A stretch of DNA of 48,557 bases, taken from Nemertoderma westbladi (lineage: Eukaryota; Xenacoelomorpha; Nemertodermatida; Nemertodermatidae). Under the pieces are notes generated by a model. That model worked only from the letters and a program-made list of their open reading frames with translations. It had not been told where the DNA came from and did no database searches. Position 1 is the stretch's first letter; each line of letters starts with the position of its first letter. The stretch is taken from NCBI GenBank assembly GCA_032718475.1, contig JAUCBJ010003014.1, positions 1 to 48,557 on the forward strand, given 5' to 3'. Position numbers and translations under genes: made by a program. Below are positions 10,419-20,413 of the stretch, piece after piece.

Positions 10419-12218
10419 TTGATGAAAGCTAAGGACGATCTTAAATTGGCCTACAACATCAGCCAGGAAAAGTATATACAGGATAAAACTGAAGCAATTA
10501 CAACTGCTCACATACAGCAACAATCAAGACTTACCTGGCAAACTGTAAATGAGGTATCTGGTCGGAAAAGTTGTGCAAAGGGGCGCCTCAAAGCCGATAG
10601 TCCTGAAGAACGTGTTGGGAAGTGGAAAAATCACTTCAGCAACTTGCTTGGGAAGCCACCAAACATCGAGCTCAGCCCTACAAGGAAAATATATGACAAG
10701 ACACTACCTATAGAAACAGGGGACTTCACACCTGCCGAACTCCAAAGAAGCATTAAAAGCATGTCCAATAATAAAGCGAGTGGATTAGATGAAATCCCAG
10801 CGGAGGTATGGAAAACCGGAGTGCTAAACAGACCATTATGGAATGTTTGCAACCGGATGTTAAAAGGGGAAAAGCCACCACCAATTTGGACTAAAGGTCA
10901 ACTAAAGCCTCTCCCCAAGAAAGGAGACCTCGGCATACCAACGAACTATCGTGGGATCTGTCTGCTTGTGGTAGCTGCCAAAATATACAATAAAATGATT
11001 CTATATAGGATTAGGCCTCACATAGAGAAACTACTGCGTAAGAGCCAAAACGGATTTCGACCAAGTAGATCAACAATAGCTCAGATACTTGCACTACGGA
11101 GACTGATTGAAGGAATTAAGTCAAAGAATCTCCCCGCTGTCATGACTTTTGTGGACTTCAAGAAGGCATTCGACTCCATCCATAGAGGTAAAATGGTTGA
11201 AATCCTAAGAGCTTATGGAATACCAGAAGTAATTGTTGCTGGCATTGGATTGTTATATTGTGACACAGAAGCGCAGGTACTCTCACCAGATGGTGAAACT
11301 GAGTTTTTCTCAATCCTGGCTGGCGTACTGCAAGGTGACACATTAGCACCATTACTATTTGTAATTGTGCTGGATTACGCAATGAGGACGGCCACAAAGG
11401 GTGAAGACCTGGGATTCACACTTCAAGAACGCAGAAGTAGTAGATATCCGGCAACTACAGTCACAGACACCGACTTTGCGGATGACATCGCCCTGCTCTC
11501 TAATACCCTAGCAGATGCACAGCTTCTACTAAATAAAGTGGAGAGGGCTGCTAAGGAGGTTGGATTGCATATAAATGCTACAAAGACCAAATTCATGACC
11601 TTTAATGTTGATGGAAACTTGACAACCATTGATAATAATCAACTAAGGAAGGTCGATGACTTCCAGTACCTTGGATCATGGATAGAGAGTAGCAAAAAGG
11701 ACATAGAAGTTAGGAAAGCAAAGGCTTGGGTAGCTCTATCAAAAATGGATACCATCTGGAAATCGGATCTCTCCAGGCATCTGAAGACTAAGTTCTTTCG
11801 AGCCACAGTGGAAAGTGTATTTTTATATGGGAGTGAGACCTGGACACTGACTAAATCACTTGAACAACGAATTGATGGTTGCTACACAAGACTACTAAGG
11901 GCAGCCCTAAACATCAGCTGGAGACAACACATGACAAACGCCGATCTTTATGGTACAATACCACCTGTATCAACCACCCTCCGTGAACGCAGATTAAGAT
12001 TCAGTGGGCACTGCTGGCGAAGTAAAGACGAGGTCATACCAGATCTACTTTTCTGGCAACCAACTCATGGAAAGCGTAGTCGTGGACGACCTGCCATAAC
12101 ATATATAGATCAACTTGAAAGGGATACTGAACTTAGGAGAAACGAAATTGCGACAACTATGGAGAATCGGGAAGCCTGGAAGGATCTCATTTCCACTGTC
12201 CGAGTTCGCTCGACCTAG
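10419..12218 (+). CDS. LINE-A reverse transcriptase
   Basis: This 599-residue frame encodes the RT and C-terminal part of a non-LTR retrotransposon. RT motifs appear in order: ASGLDEIPAEVW (~125), LPKKGDLG (~165), FVDFKKAFDS with the first catalytic Asp near residue 246, GVLQGDTLAPLLF (~303), and DFADDIALL with the paired Asp at ~355-356. A C-terminal FLYGSETW and RLRFSGHCWR block follows, typical of EEP-type LINEs in many invertebrates. It copies element RNA into DNA at a nicked target. The frame is intact, but the upstream endonuclease is lost, so this copy cannot move by itself. ATG at 10419 is only a convenient start. The clade (RTE-, CR1- or Jockey-like) cannot be settled by eye. Confidence 0.85.
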   Translation: MMKAKDDLKLAYNISQEKYIQDKTEAITTAHIQQQSRLTWQTVNEVSGRKSCAKGRLKADSPEERVGKWKNHFSNLLGKPPNIELSPTRKIYDKTLPIETGDFTPAELQRSIKSMSNNKASGLDEIPAEVWKTGVLNRPLWNVCNRMLKGEKPPPIWTKGQLKPLPKKGDLGIPTNYRGICLLVVAAKIYNKMILYRIRPHIEKLLRKSQNGFRPSRSTIAQILALRRLIEGIKSKNLPAVMTFVDFKKAFDSIHRGKMVEILRAYGIPEVIVAGIGLLYCDTEAQVLSPDGETEFFSILAGVLQGDTLAPLLFVIVLDYAMRTATKGEDLGFTLQERRSSRYPATTVTDTDFADDIALLSNTLADAQLLLNKVERAAKEVGLHINATKTKFMTFNVDGNLTTIDNNQLRKVDDFQYLGSWIESSKKDIEVRKAKAWVALSKMDTIWKSDLSRHLKTKFFRATVESVFLYGSETWTLTKSLEQRIDGCYTRLLRAALNISWRQHMTNADLYGTIPPVSTTLRERRLRFSGHCWRSKDEVIPDLLFWQPTHGKRSRGRPAITYIDQLERDTELRRNEIATTMENREAWKDLISTVRVRST

Positions 12219-12227
12219 TAGTAGTAG

Positions 12228-12470
12228 TATCGGGGAAACGATAATCAGAGAATTTTCAGAGAAAGTATACTCTCTGACATTTGGAAATATTTACTACAGT
12301 TACTAGGCAACTACAGTATATGTACTGTAGGCCTATGTTGTGTATCAGTGTAGGCGATTCCTTACATTATATTAATTGTTTTTTAATGTATTATTCAAAA
12401 TTAATGCGCTTATACATAAACTGAGTCACAGATCGTTGAAAATTCTTATAAAAATAATACAAAGATGGAA
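12228..12470 (+). repeat. ~241-bp direct repeat, copy 2 (right of LINE-A)
   Basis: This is the partner of 9846-10086. It starts immediately after the LINE-A TAG tail and ends ACAAAGATGGAA, after which the flanking sequence (CTGATATTCTGAG) continues the interrupted element. Confidence 0.8.
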
Positions 12471-13352
12471 CTGATATTCTGAGAGTCAGAATTTATACTT
12501 TCGCTTTCAAACTTTTCTACTACGGTAGCTTATTATGTTGTGACAAAAACCGAAGCAAAGTTATAATATTCTTAGCAATTAGGAAAATAATATTTACTAA
12601 AATAAATTGTCATTTCTTCAATATAATTGTAATTATTTATTTAACAGCAACAAATTTTGTTTACCAGAGGGAATATAATTTGCCATAAACGAAACGTACA
12701 GAACAGAAATGCCATGCAATCAATGAATATATTACAATATAAGTAAGTAGGTATATCAGTAAATCGAGAGTATTAAAGGAAAAGTAATATCTTATATAGT
12801 TTTCTGTAAGGTAATAAATATATCAACATTGGAAGGCGTGTAGGATGGTAAAATACTATTAAATGTCCGTGTACAAACTCTTAAAGAACTCTGTTTAGTC
12901 GAATTGGGTGTTCCACCATTAAGGTAACGTATTCTTAAGCCTATGAAAAATTTTATTACATAAATGCTTAAGAACATACATATGGATGGATGGATATTCC
13001 TTTCCACTGTATATTCAAATTTTGTAAGAATGCAAACACTCCTGGTTATAAGTTACTTAATTCTTCATTAGAATTCTTCATTAGTCTGTCAGTGCGACAA
13101 CTCAGCTGTACAGGACGAACATCATGTTCTACTTCACTGTCCTACAGTATGTCTCCACATATACGTAGTAAGTTTAGCATCCGGTAGTGCAATCAGATTT
13201 GCAGAGCCTTTTTGCCTTGTCGCCAGAACTTTGGTGCTTATTTAACTATTAAATTTTAGTAATTATCAATAAATATAATATATTACTACTAATACAGTAT
13301 AATGTAAATGCATTGGCAATAATGCCAAATGAATCATGAAAGTTGTCCTAAA
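12471..13352. other. non-coding interior of the long-TIR element
   Basis: AT-rich sequence with two short overlapping frames (12792-13007 minus and 12990-13187 plus) that show no motif. It lies 3' of the FEN1/PIN-like gene and may be its downstream region. Confidence 0.5.
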
Positions 13353-14192
13353 CTAATCACTTGCTTCATCCTCATCGCTCGTTTCACTATCTTCGCCACT
13401 ATCTTTGCCGCCTTCTTGTTCCTCATCACAATTTATCAAAATATTGCTGATGTCATAAGGGAAATACTCATCTGACCTCTGGATGGATCCATCATCATTC
13501 CAGCCATGATCTGTGAATCTATTTATTGCGATAATATTATTTAGTGATGCTTTCCAGAGGTAAGCAACATAGTTGGCTCGTTTTATATGGAGACTAAGTA
13601 CTCTTTTACAAGGGGGCATTGTTGACAAGTCATGGCATCTATGTTTCTTTAGGCAGTGCAAATTAAAAATCTTGTATCTACGCTCATTGACAGTCCAATG
13701 TTGTTCTTGTTTGATTGAACACAGTGAGCACACATACTTCTCTAACACCAATTCCGTCTCTGCAGTTAATATTATCGAGCTTCCAAGCTCGGCAAATATT
13801 CTTCTGAAGTTCGAACGCTTTTCAGCTATCTTCCAACAGCGTTTTTTAGATTTTCCAAAGAACGATGAAACCTGATCGTTTCCTGTAAAAGCGTGTACTC
13901 CTAGTACGCAGTCTTTTAGTTCTGTTGGCATTTCGAAATCACTAATTCGCAATACCTTGCGGGATTTGTTCCTTCCATTATCTAAAATAACGTTTTGATC
14001 GTGAGGATGTCGAAAAAAATGTACTAACAGTAAAGTAATATCAATATCCCCAGAAGGAGAACGTATTAGTATTGGTGAATAGCCAAGTTTTAAAGCATCT
14101 TGAGTGTGTAGAATGATTTTAGTATCCGCCTCCTCCTGATTGCTTTGCAAGTACTCAACTTCGTTAACAGAATCTTTATCAATCTTACTACA
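13353..14192 (-). pseudogene. FEN1/PIN-nuclease-like protein, C-terminal part
   Basis: The frame shows NQEEADTKIILH followed about 20 residues later by SPSGDIDITLLL, and then CVLGVHAFTGNDQVSSFFGK. This order resembles the XPG-I/FEN1 layout: a Glu/Asp-rich helix (EAEA in FEN1), a D-x-D strand, and a helix-two-turn-helix with a G-x-DxVxxFxGK pattern. That comparison is my inference. Related proteins with the same blocks are widespread, uncharacterised and repeat-associated in invertebrate genomes. The C-terminus is acidic (ETSDEDEASD). A frame break at about 14190 separates it from the middle part, and a short internal deletion is likely there. Confidence 0.6.
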
Positions 14193-14739
14193 TGAAATTT
14201 CTTGGCAGCATCGATTTCGGTGACTTAATGAGTATGGTTGCCGAAGTGTCTCGCCTTAGCCTCTCAGTAATTTTTATGGAATTTCTATTATTGTAGGTGT
14301 CTGCAATTATGTCAATGCGGTCTATTCCTTTTGGAATCTTCTTCAAAATTCCAAACACAAGATCTTCATAGGTTTTGCCAGGCGACACGATGGATCTAAT
14401 TTCTGCTATAAGATCGAGCATATAGCACTTCACATTACCATTCAAATTACTTTCTTCGAATTGATTTTTGGTCATTTGGTTTTCATTATATGATAGAACA
14501 ATATCCATGAGTTGACTCTTTGTCGTCTTTCTTGGTGATCCGTCTGGATATGCGACTGACAGAGGTACAGGACTAAGTGGATATTCCAGTGCTTTCTTAA
14601 AATCGATTAATTTTCCCGATGCAGTACTGTGTGCGAGAAGAGCACCTAATATATTGCGATTTACTTCTACAACTTTAGTCTTCCCCGCTCCATTAATCTG
14701 AATATTTCTTCCCGTATCCTTGAACAATGTTACCTTCAT
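14188..14739 (-). pseudogene. FEN1/PIN-like protein, middle part
   Basis: The frame runs VTLFKDTG to RNFM and contains IDIIADTYNNRNSIKITERL, which in this family forms a conserved block just before the basic linker. A possible small intron (GT at about 14800, AG at about 14732) could join it to the N-terminal zinc-binding part; the intervening 68 bases have weak splice features, so a frameshift is equally possible. Confidence 0.55.
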
Positions 14740-14789
14740 GCGTGTTATGGGGTCAAAAAACTTTTACATTACAGTTATTATTACAGTTA

Positions 14790-15279
14790 TACATTAAAAT
14801 ACCTTCGCCTTTTGTGACAAAAAATGCAAGAATCCGGGAATAAGTCGCGCGAATTCTCCTTTATCTCGACGATAACGCTTCGGCCTATCCGAATTCCCTC
14901 CCAGCATGATGAAATTCTCGTTATCATGACTCTTTCTTTTTGTGCTGATAGAAATAATTTTAGTAAATTATTTATAGCATGTGTCAGCATGAAGTCCATG
15001 TTCTTCAGTACTGTAATTATCAATTGGAATAGACTCACATTGGTCCAAATGGTTATTTTCTGGTACTGCATTATTTATTCTCAAAGTGCGAGCTTGCAAA
15101 ATTCGTTGGTATTGATGCTGAGTAATTGGTTTTATAGGTTTTAATATGTTGATGTCTTTATAGTGTACAATGCAAACTGGTTTGGATGTCATCATTATTA
15201 ATAATGTATAGAGTATAGTATACACTTTTCTAAGATTTAGTACATCCATATTCCAATCCATAATGTATTTTATATTCAA
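14790..15279 (-). pseudogene. FEN1/PIN-like protein, N-terminal Cys/His region (frameshifted)
   Basis: One frame (15279 to 14968) has CIVHYKDINILKPIKPITQ and EEHGLHADTCYK. A second frame (to 14787) continues with RISSCWEG and LFPDSCIFCHK. Together these give a Cys/His pattern (C..., H..CY, CIFC-HK) typical of the zinc-binding N-terminus in this protein family. The likely start is the Met of MTSKPVCIV in the first frame. A frameshift lies near 14970. Confidence 0.5.
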
Positions 15280-15291
15280 TATACAGTATCA

Positions 15292-15326
15292 ACTGTTCTA
15301 AAAATATCAGCTATTTTTGAACAGTA
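15292..15326. repeat. hairpin upstream of the FEN1/PIN-like gene
   Basis: The arms ACTGTTCTAAAAATA and TATTTTTGAACAGT are reverse complements apart from one base. It lies just 5' of the gene's first readable codons and next to the palindrome cluster. Confidence 0.5.
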
Positions 15327-15384
15327 CCGCATAGCACTACATTTTTATAACATAAGTCACTGTTACCATGGCAACATTGTAGAG

Positions 15385-15577
15385 TTCTAGAACACAAAAT
15401 ATATAATATACACTATTCTAGAACATAAATAATATAAAAAATATAACGTTCTAGAATATATAGCTTGTTATTTTTCAAATTTAAAATAGCTACTATAAAG
15501 ATATACAATTAATATAAAAAAATTTTTGTTCTAGAACAAAATTTTTATATTAAATTAATAGATAATATGTTCTAGAA
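15385..15577 (-). promoter_or_regulatory. cluster of five TTCTAGAA palindromes (heat-shock-element-like)
   Basis: Exact TTCTAGAA occurs at 15385, 15416, 15449, 15529 and 15570, spaced 31, 33, 80 and 41 bases, in an AT-rich stretch upstream of the minus-strand gene. TTCnnGAA is the tail-to-tail pair of the heat-shock factor pentamer. Two more copies lie at 16554 and 16575, and one in each inverted arm (9475, 16347). Other explanations: binding sites for the element's own protein, or a palindromic repeat that happens to match. Function is inference. Confidence 0.45.
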
Positions 15578-15900
15578 CATTAAAAGTAATAAAAACTAGC
15601 TAGTATAACAAATTTGGGGGGGGGGAGGTGTGCACAAAACACACTAGTACCACCATCCACGGTGGACGGCCTTTACATACGATCGCTGCGAATATAAGTA
15701 TTAAATAGCTAACATTTTTAAGAACATCGGCGGTATATACTGTAAACTACTAACTCTTATTAAAAAAAAACACAGGGGGCTGCTTTAAAACGACTTTATT
15801 GTGCCTGCGTGTTTAGTGTATACAGTCAGTCGCCTAGAAACTACACAACGCCAGGTAATACATGTAAGGGAGTGCCGTTCACAGAATTGTTAGTTACCTT
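15578..15900. other. non-coding, G-tract at 15616-15625
   Basis: Between the palindrome cluster and the right inverted arm. It contains a short G-run, GTGCACAAAACACAC and a poly-A/T stretch. Nothing coding is seen. Confidence 0.5.
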
Positions 15901-16477
15901 AGTAACTGTAGTAAATATTTCCAAATGTCAGAGAGTATACTTTCTCTGAATATTCTCTGATTATCGTTTCCCCGATAATAATCGGGCTAATTGACTATGA
16001 GGATTTAGTACTCATCCAAAATGAGTGGCATGGGTGAATGCAGAAATAATTAGCGCAAATTTTGATACATGTTTGAACGTGTTAAACCAAAGTAGCTACA
16101 TTTTAAGGCAGTTAATGTAAATGTTGGATTCTTAAAAAAAGTGAATGTATTATGTTCTCATGTAAATTTATCGCATTTAAAAAATAAAAGTGGCGATATA
16201 TGTATGTATGTATTTAAATTAATCGCTGATCTTCCCTCTATAAGAAAAATGTTCATTTGAAAAAATTGATTGCATTTATATTCAGCCAGAGGGCCCAACA
16301 TAGAGTTAGGTAGGGGTCGGCTAGCTAGCTTGTTTTTGGCCTGTAGTTCTAGAATGCAAATTAGCTATACCGATCACCAACTGTGTTCTGACGTCTAACA
16401 TGGTCCTCCATCCAAAAATAATAGTCTCGTTAATTTACCGAAGGTATTGCGCTTAACGCCGCCAGAGCCCGTACTAA
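15901..16477 (-). repeat. right arm of the ~575-bp inverted repeat
   Basis: Reverse complement of 9352-9922. It differs by an added ATGTATGTATGT-type expansion near 16200 and scattered substitutions. The outer end is GCCCGTACTAA. Confidence 0.8.
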
Positions 16478-17007
16478 TTATTATATTCCTTATTTTTCTT
16501 ACTCTTTTGCAAATGTTCTACAAACATTTTATCTAATTATTTAAAAAAAAATTTTCTAGAACATATATATTTTGTTCTAGAACAACACATGTGGGGTCCG
16601 AAACTGGTAAGTAGTGCCAAGTCCTCCATTAAAAATTAAAGTAGGCAGTGAAAACATTCTATATAATTTGTGATGGGTGGAAATTAAGTGAAAGATACAA
16701 AACAAAGATATTAATAGACGTGAAACCATCGCAGATAGCTGTGTATCATGGAAAATGTGATGACAGTGTCTCAAATAGCCGGTAGCTACGAGCCGCGGCC
16801 AACAGCTAGTAGCCTGCCAATACTAGCTATTTTCAGTGACCACAAGCAGCATTGTGGCACATAGCTAGTAGCTATGTTATATCATGGAAACCGGGCATTA
16901 GTGAACTTTTTCATTCTGATCTTGTTAAATGTACACCATTCTTGTTAATAATTGGAGTGGAATAATTCTACATATTTCCTTAGATCATCATAAAATAGAG
17001 ATATGGC
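16478..17007. other. non-coding; TAGCTAGTAGCTA-rich segment
   Basis: Two TTCTAGAA palindromes occur at 16554 and 16575. From 16770 to 16890 the words TAGCTAGTAGCTA and GTAGCTA recur, bounded by ATCATGGAAA phrases (16747 and 16883). This looks like a small degraded repeat. No gene. Confidence 0.4.
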
Positions 17008-17180
17008 ACTTCACCTGAACAACGAATTCATGGTTAGGCCAAACCTAAACATCTGCTGGAGACAACACACGACAAACGCCGAGATTTTTGGTTCAGCACC
17101 ACCTGTATCAACCACCACCACCATGAGCGTGGACTATTTATTGGTTGGCACTGCTGGATAAGTATAGCCGAGCTCATACA
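17008..17180 (+). pseudogene. LINE-A C-terminal fragment
   Basis: The sequence CTGAACAACGAATTCATGG, then CTGGAGACAACACACGACAAACG and ACCACCTGTATCAACCACC, matches 11850-12045 of LINE-A with deletions and substitutions. It is an old, second copy of the same family and encodes no continuous protein. Confidence 0.75.
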
Positions 17181-17291
17181 TTGACGTTATATTAAACTTG
17201 TAAACGTATAAATAGTCGTATATTTTGGTGACGAACATTATCAGATTACAGACCTTACGAGATCTATACAATGTTAAACTATTCTAAGAAA

Positions 17292-17431
17292 GGGGAACTG
17301 TTGACGCAAATAACAACCGATTGCTCCCAAAAATAAAAGCGTAACCTAATATATTGACTTTATTTTATTGGTTTGGTTAGTATAACGTGCCACTTTATTA
17401 ATTTGCCAAGATGTGATTTGCGTCAATCCCC
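17292..17431. mobile_element. small MITE-like element (TIR GGGG..TTGACGCAAAT)
   Basis: The left end GGGGAACTGTTGACGCAAAT and the right end ATTTGCGTCAATCCCC are inverted repeats. The 140-bp body is AT-rich and non-coding. A related shorter copy lies at 18258-18346. Confidence 0.45.
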
Positions 17432-17438
17432 ATTCAAG

Positions 17439-17462
17439 CCCCCCCCCCCCCCCCCCCCCCCC
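17439..17462 (+). repeat. 24-bp C homopolymer
   Basis: An uninterrupted run of C directly after the small MITE-like element. Similar C or G runs occur near 4648, 6143, 22680, 23400, 24286 and 47462. Confidence 0.9.
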
Positions 17463-18257
17463 GTCTTACTACGCCATATTCAATATCGTTAACGCGATAG
17501 TCAGACTTACCTTTACCCACAGCTTCCATTTGCCTTTATCATTGTTGTATTTTTAATATTAAATGTAAAAGTAAAACTATAATAAATAAAACAATAGTTT
17601 CAACACTAAAAATTGAATTACAGTATGTTTGGAAAACGTTGAACAACAAAAAAATGTTGTTGCTACTGATAAATGGGCAACTTTTCAGCTGAAGCCGTGT
17701 TAGCTGCAACCACACACTATTAATATGGATAGGTCGATTTTATGGAGAGACATACTAATTCGTATTTCTGAATAATTCCCCTTAGAATGAGAAGATATGT
17801 GGGCAATGCGGATTAAATGTATGTTTCGACCAGTAGTGGTGCTCTATCGCAGCGCTACCCGCCAATCAGCCTAGAAGCCAGACACTAATGACAAGGAATC
17901 GAAGCCATGATAAGGGGCCTTCCAAACGCTTCTTTTGGGCGTCACTTAGGAATGCAATTATTATTAATCTTTAATTTTGACCTTCGAATGAATAGTTAAT
18001 AATTCGGTTCCAGCTGTTATAGCCGCAGTGGGTTTTGTTTTTTTAATTCGAATCAATCCTTGGCATTCCATTTTTCTTATTGCCTTTTTCTACCCACCTC
18101 CGAAACTTGTCCGAACAGTGGGATGGGAAATAGGTTAATCTATCAATGAAGATATACCAATACCATTGCTATTTAATCTAAAATTATGCTTTATTGCTTT
18201 GCCAGAAAATGCCTAGTTAACTGTAGCCCTCAGATAGCTTCTTTCGACGCATCCCTC
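17463..18257. other. non-coding AT-rich stretch
   Basis: No motif or reading frame of interest is seen on either strand. Confidence 0.5.
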
Positions 18258-18346
18258 TCCAGGGAAAAATCGACGCAAATAACAGCTGAATAAATTGGTA
18301 ATATTTAACTTTGTGACGAAATATTATTTCGCCGAGATGGGATTGC
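18258..18346. mobile_element. second small MITE-like copy
   Basis: It shares GACGCAAATAACA at its left and GATGGGATTGCGTCAA at its right with 17292-17431. The body is shortened. Confidence 0.4.
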
Positions 18347-18860
18347 GTCAAGTTAATTATAGTTAAATTATTAAATTAATTTACCATGGTAATGACTTTG
18401 CGAAATAATTTAGCTAATTCTAGGGACTCACAAAAGTAATAATATTTTTATGAACATTAAATTTCACTAACACGGAATCGTACAGGAATATCTTGTAACT
18501 CATATTCCTTTAATAAGTTAATATCAAGATAATAAGATATAAGTTATACCCTCATTCGATCAGGTGGGAACTGATTCCTTGCGTGAATATAGTAATTAAA
18601 TAATTAGCATCAGAAAAGAGACTGGAATTCAGACTAAATTCAATGGGGTAAATTATGTTTAGATTAATTAAACACAACAAAAAGCACAAGACAAAATTGA
18701 TTAATACTATTACCCTTTGCTGGAATGCTATGGTCTCTGTCTACTATTTTAATTGGCCTGTTGCATGACACCTGCACATTGAGATGCTATGCCGTTTAAC
18801 AAATATATTTGTGTCACCACAATGCAATCCACAATTGGCTTGCTAGAATTGGCTTAGTGA
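18347..18860. other. non-coding AT-rich stretch
   Basis: No recognisable frame or repeat is seen. It borders the 3' end of a LINE-B fragment. Confidence 0.5.
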
Positions 18861-19630
18861 TGCAGCGCGCATTAAAAATGCTATGCAGTCCTCTCGATGA
18901 AATTGCACCGCCATAACTCCCATCCCCTATGACTTTCGCGAGATTATACGCATCTTCAATGACATTGTCCTTTTCGAAGTATCGTAAGAAAGTTATGGCC
19001 TATCCACCTTTCTTATTTTCTCCATTAGACTGCAACAGCAGAAGATTGTTCACAGGCTGGTCCTCAAAGCGAAAGCAATAATGTCCTGCGAAGCGGAGGC
19101 GGCTCTTTTCAAGGTGATGCTTGGGGGGACCAATGGAACTCTGTCAATGTTATATAGTGTTTGGTTGGAGATGTGTGCATTGTACTTGACACAGTGAACC
19201 CGGAGTAGCATTCTTGTGAATGTGCCATCCAGAGATTTGGTGTCCTCAGCAGTTAGAGCCCAGCATGGACTCCCATATAGGAGTACTGGTTCTACTGATG
19301 CTCTAAATAGTCGAACTTTAAGTTTCCGTTTTATTCTGTGTGACTTCCCAGTCCTGGAAAGCCGATTGAATTCTGCCCATGCTTTGCCCTTACTTATTCG
19401 AAGGTGTTCTTCTCCTGACTTCAGTATCCATGATCCCCGTTTGAAGAAGTCTTCCATATGCTCAAACACACCATCCTTAGAGCTATGCTCATACGTTCAG
19501 ACATTTCATGAGGACTTTCGAAGTCAACTGTGAAAATTGTGGTTTTCTTCTGAGTTTACAAATAGACCAGCACTAGAAGCTGCCTATTCCAATAACAAAT
19601 AGACCAGCACTAGAAGCTGCCTATTCCAAT
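18861..19630 (-). pseudogene. LINE-B fragment, RT C-terminal part (copy 2)
   Basis: The frame 19469-19050 carries KGKAWAEFNRLSRTGKS, LLYGSPCWALTAEDTKSLDG and HISNQTLYNIDRVPLVPP, nearly matching 20456-21115. The 3' part (18861-19049) aligns to the 3' part of LINE-B with indels. At its upstream end a 37-bp segment is duplicated in tandem (19558-19594 and 19595-19630). The RT catalytic core is absent. Confidence 0.75.
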
Positions 19631-20413
19631 GTGTCAAGGGATCCTTCCCTGGTGGTGGCATAACTTGGGCTGGATACCATGCGGGGTACCAAGTGGATAC
19701 CAAGCTGAGTGTAAGCAGATCTTATCCGCTTATCTATTCGTATCCGTCACGATACGATGTCATTCGTCCCCCCCAGCCTTAGATCAAGGTTCCTGCCATA
19801 AATTTAAATATTTCTTATAAAAACTCTAATATATCAACTATTTTCGCAACTTATCATCTGCAAACGCCATCGCGTTTCTGTGATATTATTGCATCTTATT
19901 AATGTTGTTTTCAATTTCAGTCATGAATTCCATTAGGAGGATCTCCCTCTTCCAATAATATTATGTCCGTGGCTCATTGTTAGCATGTCTGCGACTTCGT
20001 ATTAACTTAATGGGTGACCTGTCAAGAATAATAATTACAACTAAGACTATTCCGGTTCAAATTACATAAAATATTTACTGTCATTCATAATAACCAATAG
20101 CAGCTGGAATTGGTGATGCACACTGATTAAAATTATCTTTGGGAATTTGTGATGCACATCACATTGATTAAAAAAAATGCAAATTTATTAGAAAAGTGAG
20201 TCACAAAATGAAAATGAATCAAACAATGCATCAATAAATGCTCAAAATGAATGCTATTTAAAATTATTTAATTTTCTATGTTAGGCCTGATATTGCATGA
20301 TATTTTCACAGAAATAACGTAACCTGGACCGGCTTACCGGTACCTGGAGCGGCCGTACAGATATCACTGTACTGACTTTCGTGTTAGTGAGTAATCCCAA
20401 AGCAATAAACGAC
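19631..20413. other. non-coding stretch between LINE-B fragments
   Basis: Contains AT-rich sequence and repeated words AAAATGAAT/TCAAACAATGC. No motif seen. Confidence 0.45.

Larger units (their letters stand above)
10087..12227 (+). mobile_element. LINE-A: 5'-truncated non-LTR retrotransposon
   Basis: The insert lies between two ~241-bp direct repeats. The 5' part has lost its endonuclease: readable coding begins at 10127 in the linker between endonuclease and RT. The 3' end carries the short tail TAGTAGTAGTAG directly after the stop codon at 12216-12218, with almost no 3' untranslated region. The same tail ends LINE-B. Length about 2.14 kb. Confidence 0.8.
9352..16477 (-). mobile_element. 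long-TIR element carrying a FEN1/PIN-like gene
   Basis: Two ~575-bp inverted arms enclose a minus-strand gene with FEN1/PIN-like motifs and a LINE insertion. Total span is 7126 bp; without the LINE and one flanking direct repeat it would be about 4.74 kb. No clear target duplication is found (left flank ends AACTA, right flank begins TTATT). Another reading is that two unrelated copies of a shorter repeat happen to lie in inverse orientation around the gene; the palindromes found both inside and just outside the right arm (16554-16582) leave this open. Confidence 0.5.

Noticed and set aside
10087-12227. LINE-A as the transposition gene of the long-TIR element
   Set aside because: The LINE has its own tail and is flanked by direct repeats; it is a later insertion.
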